A DNA stretch of 5,224 nucleotides, taken from NCBI GenBank assembly GCA_015654725.1, contig JAATGI010000404.1, positions 1 through 5,224 on the forward strand. The letters run 5' to 3'. A model generated the notes under the pieces. It was given only the letters and a program-made list of their open reading frames with translations. It did no database searches and was not told the DNA's origin. The stretch's first letter is position 1. Every line of letters starts with the position of its first letter. Both the position numbers and the translations under genes were made by a program. This document shows positions 1-4,420 of this stretch, piece after piece. The DNA comes from Rhodospirillales bacterium. Its GTDB lineage: Bacteria; Pseudomonadota; Alphaproteobacteria; ATCC43930; CGMCC-115725.

Positions 1-55
1 CGATGCCGCCATCGAGATTCATAGGAACCAGGTCGTCGTCTTGGAATGACTGCAA
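1..55 (-). CDS. Start of an unrecognised gene, cut by the window edge
   Basis: One base after the stop of the neighbouring minus-strand gene, an open frame begins with TTG (53-55) and runs off the window edge, reading roughly LQSFQDDDLVPMNLDGGI. An in-frame ATG at 20-22 is an alternative start. A GAGGG lies upstream of the TTG, but at 11 bases it is rather far. The tight head-to-tail spacing resembles a phage or plasmid gene cluster, but only 18 codons are visible and no family can be named. It could be non-coding. Confidence 0.3.
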   Translation of the reverse strand, partial: MQSFQDDDLVPMNLDGGI

Positions 56-56
56 C

Positions 57-230
57 TTAGTGGGCACCCTCGAGGCGTTCCTTGAGGTTGGTGAGGCTGT
101 CTTCCTGGAGCTGGTTGAACAGCGTCGCCATGAAGATCAGGTCCACCCCACGCTGCTGCAATAATTCCCAGGAGAAAGGTTCCACCAGCAATTCCGAGCT
201 TCCGTTGTTATCCGCAAGCTGAGGATGCAT
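57..230 (-). CDS. Small hypothetical protein or C-terminal part of an interrupted gene
   Basis: From the ATG at 230 this frame encodes 57 residues ending at TAA (57-59). It has acidic and amphipathic stretches, for example the segment SWELLQQRGVDLIFMATLF around residues 20-38. I do not recognise the family. No Shine-Dalgarno sequence precedes the ATG, and the frame stays open upstream across the composition change at about 237-262, so the true start may have been lost at that junction. Base use (about 55% GC, codons such as AAT, AAC, TTA) differs from the GC-rich genes to the right and resembles the gene at 4961-5224. It may belong to a different replicon or an inserted element. That it codes is likely from its protein-like composition and the closely following frame; its function is unknown. 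Confidence 0.5.
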   Translation of the reverse strand: MHPQLADNNGSSELLVEPFSWELLQQRGVDLIFMATLFNQLQEDSLTNLKERLEGAH

Positions 231-235
231 ATCGG

Positions 236-430
236 TCAGGCGAATTGCTTTTTCGTCCCGGGCGCGATCACGACGACGATCCGCGCCGGATCGAGCGTCC
301 GCGCCGCCGCCAGCACATGCTCGATCATCGGCCGCCGCGCCACCGGCAGGAGCGCCTTCGGCAGCCCGGTTTTCATCCGTTTGCCCTGGCCCGCGGCCAG
401 GATCACGGCGGCGAAAGGTGGCGTCTTCAT
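236..430 (-). pseudogene. glmU: N-terminal fragment of GlmU (UDP-GlcNAc pyrophosphorylase/acetyltransferase)
   Basis: The first ~58 residues match the start of the nucleotidyltransferase domain of GlmU, the cytoplasmic bifunctional enzyme that makes UDP-N-acetylglucosamine for peptidoglycan and LPS. Visible are the hydrophobic strand AAVILAAG (7-14), the phosphate-binding loop GQGKRMK (14-20; families usually have GTRM, so T to K here), LPKALLPV (23-30), RPMIEHVL (33-40) and the strand IVVVIAPG (51-58). The frame then reads TKKQFA and stops at 236, whereas complete GlmU is about 450 residues. The rest of the uridylyltransferase domain and the whole left-handed beta-helix acetyltransferase domain are missing, so this piece cannot be active. 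The break coincides with a base-composition change and one copy of the CAGGCGAA repeat. An insertion boundary or a chimeric join explains it better than a point mutation. A different NTP-transferase of the same superfamily is the main alternative. Confidence 0.8.
237..244. repeat. Left copy of 8-bp direct repeat CAGGCGAA
   Basis: CAGGCGAA here recurs exactly at 4857-4864 in the same orientation. The bases on either side differ between the two copies, so the identity is exactly 8 bp. It sits where glmU homology ends. It may be a target-site duplication, breakpoint microhomology, or chance. Confidence 0.45.
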
Positions 431-432
431 CG

Positions 433-448
433 CCGGGATGATACCCGG
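433..448 (-). repeat. Short inverted repeat just upstream of the glmU start
   Basis: CCGGG (433-437) and CCCGG (444-448) form a 5-bp stem with a 6-base loop, two bases upstream of the minus-strand ATG at 430. It occupies the place where a ribosome binding site would be expected, and no GGAGG-type site is seen. It could mask the start region, but a 5-bp stem is weak and it may be chance. Confidence 0.25.
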
Positions 449-496
449 TCGATCTTCAAAAATCGCAGTAAAGAATTACGAATCGGTATGAACGGG

Positions 497-1069
497 TCAA
501 TGCGGGCGGTCGGTATTGTTGGGATGGCGATCGCCGCCGAGCCATCGCGCCAGCTCGGCATGAGCATCGGCGCGGCGCATCTTATCGATCTCCGCCGCGT
601 TCGGCGGATCGACGGTGAATTCGAGCTGCATATTGTCCGGCGTCCTCAGATAGAGCGACAGGCAGTAGCCGTGATCGATCTGCCGGAACGCGATCTTGGC
701 CGCGTTCAGGCGTCCGACGATCTCGTCGAAGGTCGATTGCGTCACCTTGAGCGAGATGTGCCACGCGACATCGATCTCGGGATGGATGGCTTTGCTCTTT
801 TCCCAGACTTCCTCATCGGCATATTGGAAAAACGCCAAGGCGCCGCCATCGCCGATGGCGAAGAAGGTGTGGCAATAATCGACCTCGCGCCCGACCGCCT
901 TGTTGAAGCTCCGCTCGCACCAAGTCGCGACCAGGGGGATGCCCAGTATGTCCTCGATGAAATGCCGGTTGGCCTCCTGGTCTTTCACGGCATAGGCGTG
1001 ATGATGGAGCCGCGACGGCAATTGCGCCAGCAACGCGGGCTTGAGGCGAGGCTCGGATTTGTCTGGCAT
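497..1069 (-). CDS. VOC (glyoxalase/dioxygenase fold) family protein
   Basis: This 190-residue protein belongs to the vicinal oxygen chelate superfamily, metal enzymes that include glyoxalase I, ring-cleaving dioxygenases and fosfomycin/bleomycin resistance proteins. Two beta-alpha-beta-beta-beta modules are visible. The first (about 21-85) begins LHHHAYAVKD and continues with the helix ANRHFIEDILGIPLV; the second (about 101-155) begins DVAWHISLKV and ends PDNMQLEFTVDP. Likely metal ligands by position are one of His23/His24, Gln82, His104 and Glu150; this is inference from the fold. The substrate cannot be told; the MQLEF ending is typical of the dioxygenase/glyoxalase type. The ATG at 1069 is well supported by GGAGG (1075-1079) five bases upstream. 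It lies 66 bases upstream of glmU on the same strand and is divergent from the tRNA gene. The N-terminal 20 residues and the charged C-terminal tail (after about 157) lie outside the fold. It appears intact. Confidence 0.85.
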   Translation of the reverse strand: MPDKSEPRLKPALLAQLPSRLHHHAYAVKDQEANRHFIEDILGIPLVATWCERSFNKAVGREVDYCHTFFAIGDGGALAFFQYADEEVWEKSKAIHPEIDVAWHISLKVTQSTFDEIVGRLNAAKIAFRQIDHGYCLSLYLRTPDNMQLEFTVDPPNAAEIDKMRRADAHAELARWLGGDRHPNNTDRPH

Positions 1070-1107
1070 CGGTTCCTCCCGGCGATTTTGGTACCTGACT
1101 TTGAGAA

Positions 1108-1136
1108 CAGCATGCGCCGGCCAGCGGTTTCGTCAA
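1108..1136 (-). promoter_or_regulatory. Possible promoter of the VOC gene
   Basis: On the minus strand TTGACG (1136-1131) is a good alphaproteobacterial -35 element. Seventeen bases on, the -10 position reads ATGCTG, which is a poor match. It is placed correctly, about 40 bases before the ATG at 1069 and pointing away from the tRNA promoter. The assignment rests almost only on the -35. Confidence 0.3.
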
Positions 1137-1181
1137 GGCCGCCGAGCGTGAAACCGGGGCACGACGGGCGGCCGCGCTTGC

Positions 1182-1211
1182 TTGACAGCGCGAGCGGGCC
1201 GCTCCTAAATC
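1182..1211 (+). promoter_or_regulatory. Promoter of the tRNA-Val gene
   Basis: TTGACA at 1182-1187 is a perfect -35. After 17 bases comes CTAAATC (1205-1211), which fits the Caulobacter-type -10 consensus GCTANAWC except for its first base. The mature tRNA begins at 1219, only 7-8 bases beyond, so transcription should start at or within a base or two of the mature 5' end and leave almost no leader for RNase P to remove. The GC-rich spacer gcgcgagcgggccgctcc may act as a discriminator-type growth-rate control, but that is inference. Confidence 0.75.
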
Positions 1212-1218
1212 GCGATCA

Positions 1219-1293
1219 GGGCGCGTAGCTCAGTGGGAGAGCACCGTGTTCACACCGCGGGGGTCGCAAGTTCAATCCTTGCCGCGCCCACCA
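1219..1293 (+). tRNA. tRNA-Val, anticodon CAC, CCA encoded
   Basis: A full cloverleaf can be drawn. The acceptor stem is GGGCGCG (1219-1225) with CGCGCCC (1283-1289). The D stem is GCTC/GAGC (1228-1231/1239-1242). The anticodon stem is CCGTG/CGCGG (1244-1248/1256-1260, one U-G pair) around the loop TTCACAC, with CAC at 1251-1253. The variable loop is GGGTC and the T stem GCAAG/CTTGC surrounds TTCAATC. The discriminator is A1290 and CCA is encoded at 1291-1293. It reads GUG valine codons. No insertion (no repeated 3' end) is seen next to it, and no T-rich terminator follows, so read-through into the small genes downstream is possible. Confidence 0.96.
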
Positions 1294-1385
1294 TTCCCCC
1301 GCTAACGAGCTGGCCGATCGAGATGGCGGATAGCGAACCCGAACGCCTTCCTCCGCCGCCGTTCTGGTGAACCCGCTATTTTGCG

Positions 1386-1589
1386 ATGGATGTGCTTGCC
1401 CGCCGCGCTTATTTAGATCCTATTGAAATTCTGCGTGTGATCCGCCGGCCCGAGCGACGGGAAACGCAGCCGGACGGCCGCATAAGGATGTGGGGATACT
1501 CGGCCAGTCTCGGCGGTTATCTACGAGTTGTGGTACTCTCCGACGGCGAGACGGTGCATAACGCCTTCCTCGATGAGGAATACGGATGA
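1386..1589 (+). CDS. Small DUF4258-like protein, possible toxin-type partner
   Basis: This 67-residue basic-then-acidic protein starts with a helix (about 4-22, YLDPIEILRVIRRPERR). It then has GRIRMWGY (31-38), GGYLRVVVLSDGETVHNAF (43-61) and an acidic tail. The pattern of a helix followed by a 'grirxwgy...lRVVVl.dgetvhNAf' beta region resembles the DUF4258 group of small proteins with a RelE/HEPN-like size. That link is from memory and tentative. Its stop overlaps the next gene's start as ATGA (1586-1589), so the two are translationally coupled. No clear ribosome binding site precedes the ATG at 1386. An in-frame TGA at 1368-1370 closes an upstream open stretch beginning ATG 1323, so the start cannot lie further up. 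It could be transcribed by read-through from the tRNA 92 bases upstream. Function is unproven. Confidence 0.7.
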   Translation: MDVLARRAYLDPIEILRVIRRPERRETQPDGRIRMWGYSASLGGYLRVVVLSDGETVHNAFLDEEYG

Positions 1590-1798
1590 AGCTTTCCTAC
1601 GACAATTGCACGGACAGTCTTTACATCGAGTTGCGTCCGCTTCCGGCGGCGCGCACGCGCGAGATCGAGACGGACGTGCTGCTGGATTTGGGCGAGGACG
1701 GCAAGCCGGTCGGCTACGATCTTCAACACGCTTCAAACAAGCGCGATCTCATCCTTTCAATCATCCTCGGCTCTGAGCCGCGCATCGCGGCGGAATAG
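1586..1798 (+). CDS. DUF2283 domain protein
   Basis: The 70-residue product shows the DUF2283 signature. It opens with MKLSYDNCTDSLYIELRP (1-18), matching the family's 'YDxxxDxLYIxL', followed by TREIETDVLLDLGEDGK (24-40) and a closing GYDLQHAS (43-50). The family's biochemical role is unknown. Such proteins often sit beside a small gene like the one upstream, and an antitoxin-like role has been suggested by that arrangement. GAGGAA (about 1574-1579), within the end of the upstream gene, gives a good ribosome binding site for the ATG at 1586, in keeping with the ATGA overlap. The C-terminal helix (about 52-62, KRDLILSIILG) is hydrophobic. The next gene is on the other strand, with its stop only 20 bases away. 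I am confident of the domain and unsure of the function. Confidence 0.85.
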   Translation: MKLSYDNCTDSLYIELRPLPAARTREIETDVLLDLGEDGKPVGYDLQHASNKRDLILSIILGSEPRIAAE

Positions 1799-1800
1799 CC

Positions 1801-1814
1801 GCCCTTGTCAGGGC
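1801..1814. terminator. Weak hairpin between convergent genes
   Basis: GCCCT (1801-1805) and AGGGC (1810-1814) make a 5-bp stem with a TGTC loop in the 20-base gap between the convergent stops at 1798 and 1819. Neither strand has a T-run after it. A bidirectional terminator role is plausible from position only. Confidence 0.25.
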
Positions 1815-1818
1815 ACCC

Positions 1819-3285
1819 TCAAAACAATTCCGGATATTGCTCGGCGAGTTTTTGCTCGAGCGCGTCGAGATCGCTGAGCGGGTCGGGCTTGACGCGGTTC
1901 GGCAGCGCGCGGCCGAGATCGTAGCAGAACCAGGCCAGATCGGTGCGCTCGCCGCGCGCGAAATGATCGCCAAGATCGCGATAGAGCGTCGTGATATAGG
2001 GATTGCCGGCGAAGGCGGCGGCGAACGACCACGACGCTTCCTCGCGCTCGCCCCGCACGCTCAGGAGCCGCGCCTCGAAAATGTCGATGACGTAAGGATC
2101 GGCGACGTCGGAGCGGTCGATAGTGCGCCACATCACCAATGCCTTGTCGGGATCGCGGGTTTGTAGGCCCATCGCCTCGAACATGGCGACGGCGCGTGGA
2201 TCGACGGACATCACCTTGTCGATCTCCGCCTTGGAATGACACGGGCCGGCGGCGGCATCCTTGCCCTCGGGATCGCAGGCGACGGCGCCGCGGCCCCTTT
2301 GCAACGCGAGTTCGGTCAACAGCAGCGCCGCCTCGAAGCGCCGGCCGCCCTGGAGCGCGTCGTCGATCTGCTGGCGATAGGCGGCGACGGAACGGGGCCC
2401 TCCGTCGGCGCGTCCCGCCAGCGCCTCGATCATCGGGTTCAACACCTGGCGCAGCAGCGTCACATTGGCATCGTCGCCGCCGGGCGGCAGCAGCTGCAAC
2501 GAGAGACCGGCCGACAGCGGAAAAGCGTCCTTGGTGTCGTCCGCCTGGACCAGCCGGAGCGCGATCTTTTGCCGCTCGCCTTTCGCTTCGCTGACGAAAT
2601 CGAGTTCCGCCGGCACATAGTCGGTGTCGCCGATCGCGGCCGCGATCGCCGGATGCAGCGGCAAGGCGTGACGCAGGAATGCGCCGTAGCTGTGGCGCAG
2701 CCGGCGCGGAATTTTGTGACTGCCGGCGGCGAACGACGCCACCTCGCGATCGCCGTACATGAACGACGCGCCGCCGTCGTTCCGGTCATGGCGCTCGATT
2801 TTGGCCGGGGCAGCGCCGGGCACGACCAGCCCGACCTCGCTTTCGATCCAGAACGGATCGAGGCTTTCCGGCACCTCGGTCTGTTCCGGGTCCTGCCGCA
2901 ATGCCTTTTCCAGCTCGACGCGGCGGGTGAGTTCGATCTGGCGAAAGATGACGTCGCCATAAAGCGAGAAATTGGTCATCGATCCGGCCTTCCGGTCGAT
3001 CACCAAGCGGCGCCGCAGCCGCAAATCGTAGATCGTCTCCCGCGCGCCGTCGATGAGCGCGAAATAGTCGGCGCCGACCCAAACCTCGAGCGGAGGCTCG
3101 GGCCGGCCGTCGCGGGTGCGCTCGAAGGCGAGGCGAAGCTGGGCCGGGTCCGTCTCGGGGCCCCGCAGCGCCAGGATCGAGGCCGGCAGCAGGCTCGGAT
3201 TGGCGATCGGCGCGGGCGCCTCGTCGGCGCGCGCCGGCGCCGCGAACATCGCCGCGGCCAGCAGAAACAGAATTAACGATCTCAT
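1819..3285 (-). CDS. Secreted protein of unknown function with a TPR-like C-terminal half
   Basis: From the ATG at 3285 the product has 488 residues. It begins with a clear Sec signal peptide: Arg2, a hydrophobic core LILFLLAAAMFAA (4-16), then ARA before Asp21 as the likely cleavage site. The mature protein is therefore expected in the periplasm. Residues ~65-125 look beta-rich (EVWVGADYFALI, IYDLRLRRRLVID). From about 300 to 463 the sequence is helical with TPR/Sel1-like character, e.g. AYRQQIDDALQGGRRFEAAL and later GDHFARGERTDLAWFCYDLG. Cys337 and Cys349 flank a small loop and could form a disulfide. A start up to 240 bases further upstream keeps the frame open, but that would run antisense-like through maiA, and the signal peptide fixes the start at 3285. 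The start overlaps the maiA stop by ATGA (3282-3285) with no ribosome binding site of its own, so translation is probably coupled. I do not recognise a named family. Confidence 0.85.
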   Translation of the reverse strand: MRSLILFLLAAAMFAAPARADEAPAPIANPSLLPASILALRGPETDPAQLRLAFERTRDGRPEPPLEVWVGADYFALIDGARETIYDLRLRRRLVIDRKAGSMTNFSLYGDVIFRQIELTRRVELEKALRQDPEQTEVPESLDPFWIESEVGLVVPGAAPAKIERHDRNDGGASFMYGDREVASFAAGSHKIPRRLRHSYGAFLRHALPLHPAIAAAIGDTDYVPAELDFVSEAKGERQKIALRLVQADDTKDAFPLSAGLSLQLLPPGGDDANVTLLRQVLNPMIEALAGRADGGPRSVAAYRQQIDDALQGGRRFEAALLLTELALQRGRGAVACDPEGKDAAAGPCHSKAEIDKVMSVDPRAVAMFEAMGLQTRDPDKALVMWRTIDRSDVADPYVIDIFEARLLSVRGEREEASWSFAAAFAGNPYITTLYRDLGDHFARGERTDLAWFCYDLGRALPNRVKPDPLSDLDALEQKLAEQYPELF

Positions 3286-3920
3286 ACCGCGTCGGGCTGA
3301 CGTTCCGGCAGCGCGCGCTCGAAGGCGTCGAGCTTCATGCAATTCTCGAACACGCGCGCGATGCGCGGGTACGGCGTCATGTCGAAGCTCGGATAGATCC
3401 GCGCGTTGAACACCGCCGGCACCAGGCAGATATCGGCCATGCCCGGCCGCTCGCGATGGCAGAACGCGCCGGCGCGGCGGTCGTCGAGCATCCGCTCGAT
3501 GCCGTCGAAGCCGAGCTTGGTCCAATGATTCATCCAGCTTTCGAGCGCCTTCTCGTCATGGCCGAGCTCGTGCAGGATATAGCGGCGGACGCGCAGATTA
3601 TTGACCGGATGAATCTCGCAGGCGATATCCATGGCGATGGCGCGCACCCGCGCGCGGTCGGCCGCCGCCTTCGGCAGCAGCGGCGGCTCGGGATGGATCT
3701 CTTCGAGATACTCCATGATCGCGAGCGACTGATCGATCACGGCGTCGCCGTCGATCAGCGTCGGCACGATGCCCATCGGGTTGAGGGCGAGATAATCGGC
3801 TTGGCGCTGCGCGTTGGCGCGCAGATTGATCGCCGCCTGCTCGAACGCAAGCCCCTTCAGATTGAGCGCGATGCGCGTCCTGAAGGCGGCCGAGGAGCGG
3901 AAGAATCCGTATAGTTTCAA
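3282..3920 (-). CDS. maiA: Maleylacetoacetate isomerase (zeta-class glutathione S-transferase), TTG start
   Basis: This cytoplasmic enzyme isomerises 4-maleylacetoacetate to fumarylacetoacetate with glutathione, in tyrosine/homogentisate breakdown. The 212-residue product opens MKLYGFFRSSAAFRTRIALN, with the zeta-class SS-x-x-x-R motif at Ser9-Ser10 to Arg14. It continues with NPMGIVPTLI (47-56, cis-Pro53), the glutathione-binding QS (64-65) in DQSLAIMEYL, EIHPVNNLRV (102-111) and the helical N-cap region GMADICLVP (160-168). The start chosen is TTG (3918-3920), six bases after a strong GGAGG (3927-3931); it gives the length and beginning usual for the family. An ATG at 3974 would add 18 Arg-rich residues with no ribosome binding site and would begin inside a hairpin. 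No fumarylacetoacetase or homogentisate dioxygenase is in the window. The next gene overlaps its stop by ATGA. A related zeta-GST with another substrate is possible. Confidence 0.9.
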   Translation of the reverse strand: MKLYGFFRSSAAFRTRIALNLKGLAFEQAAINLRANAQRQADYLALNPMGIVPTLIDGDAVIDQSLAIMEYLEEIHPEPPLLPKAAADRARVRAIAMDIACEIHPVNNLRVRRYILHELGHDEKALESWMNHWTKLGFDGIERMLDDRRAGAFCHRERPGMADICLVPAVFNARIYPSFDMTPYPRIARVFENCMKLDAFERALPERQPDAV

Positions 3921-3926
3921 GACGCG

Positions 3927-3931
3927 CCTCC
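3927..3931 (-). promoter_or_regulatory. Ribosome binding site that fixes the maiA TTG start
   Basis: GGAGG on the minus strand lies 6 bases before TTG (3920-3918). No comparable site precedes the in-frame ATG at 3974, so this site decides the start. Family length and N-terminal sequence agree with it. Confidence 0.8.
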
Positions 3932-3951
3932 GGATCGGAAGGCGCCAGTCT

Positions 3952-3991
3952 CGCCGCTTCGGCCGCGCCGTCAAGACGCGACGAAGCGGCG
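3952..3991 (-). repeat. Perfect 10-bp inverted repeat between flp and maiA
   Basis: CGCCGCTTCG (3952-3961) and CGAAGCGGCG (3982-3991) are perfect complements around a 20-base spacer. The spacer itself holds CGTC AA GACG (3969-3978), able to extend the structure. It starts 10 bases after the flp stop on the minus strand and ends 31 bases before the maiA start. There is no T-run after it, so it is not a standard intrinsic terminator. A 3' stabiliser of the pilin message or a partial terminator/processing site is more plausible, so that pilin transcripts outnumber maiA ones. Confidence 0.6.
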
Positions 3992-4001
3992 CGCCGACAA
4001 A

Positions 4002-4163
4002 TCAGATAGAGTTGCCGACGGTGCTGAACACGCCGGACACGCTGGAACCCAGCAACGCCACCGCGCCGATGATCACAACCGCGATCAGCGCCGCGATCAG
4101 CGCATATTCCAGAGCGGTCACGCCGCGCCGGTCGCCGGCCAGTTTTTTGATGGTTCGAATCAT
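4002..4163 (-). CDS. flp: Flp-family type IVb pilin, stand-alone
   Basis: The 53-residue prepilin has a basic leader MIRTIKKLAGDRRG (1-14), then VTALEYALIAALIAVVIIG. The Flp motif G/xxxxEY is present as Gly14, Glu19 and Tyr20, so TadV/CpaA-type prepilin peptidase should cut after Gly14 and leave a 39-residue mature pilin whose hydrophobic helix (about 15-38) packs the tight-adherence pilus. The ATG at 4163 is preceded five bases upstream by GGAGG (4169-4173). A longer frame from 4232 would add 23 residues not typical of the family and is not chosen. No tad/cpa assembly genes lie in the window, so assembly must depend on a locus elsewhere. It is separated from maiA by 81 bases containing the inverted repeat and is divergent from aroQ across a 257-base region. 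Confidence 0.92.
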   Translation of the reverse strand: MIRTIKKLAGDRRGVTALEYALIAALIAVVIIGAVALLGSSVSGVFSTVGNSI

Positions 4164-4420
4164 TATAACCTCCACGACGGACATCCCATTTTCACCGGTG
4201 GCTTCCGGACCGTCTTTCGCCGGGCGCCCCACACAAAAAAACCCTATCAGAATCCGTCGCTTGCCGCATCAACCTTCACGTGCAATTTAACTTATATTAT
4301 CGCGATATTTTAGAACGAATTAACCACGAGCGGTCGCGGCGGACCGATTTCTAACCGTTTCGGTCCATGTTATAAGGCGCGATCCCGTGGCCACGGCCCC
4401 GGGCGGCTGGAACCAGGAAC
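4164..4420. promoter_or_regulatory. Divergent intergenic region between flp and aroQ
   Basis: This 257-base gap must hold the promoters of both genes. It has an AT-rich island around 4281-4323, in contrast to its GC-rich surroundings, including ATATTATCGCGATATTTT with the palindrome ATCGCGAT. Seven consecutive A's (T's on the flp strand) lie near 4234-4240 upstream of flp. I could not place a convincing -35/-10 pair for flp. The AT island is a plausible promoter or regulator-binding stretch for the pilin, but no known operator is recognised. Confidence 0.5.
4348..4376 (+). promoter_or_regulatory. Possible aroQ promoter
   Basis: TATAAG (4371-4376) matches the -10 consensus at five of six positions. 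Seventeen bases upstream is TTTCTA, a poor -35 with three matches. The start point would fall near 4383, giving a leader of about 38 bases before the ATG at 4421. The -10 is good and the rest weak. Confidence 0.35.

Noticed and set aside
245..1228. Long plus-strand open frame (327 codons) across the VOC and glmU genes
   Set aside because: It is antisense to two recognisable proteins, Arg- and His-rich as expected from a GC-rich shadow frame, and runs into the tRNA gene.
1219..1293. tRNA gene as an integration (att) site
   Set aside because: I found no second copy of the tRNA 3' end in the window and no integrase.
2236..3276. Plus-strand frame of 346 codons opposite the secreted protein
   Set aside because: It is the reverse complement of a gene with signal peptide and coupled start; its Gln/Arg/His-rich composition is typical of a shadow.
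3286..3525. 80-codon N-terminal extension of the secreted protein
   Set aside because: It lies out of frame within maiA and would bury the signal peptide; the ATGA overlap and signal peptide set the start at 3285.
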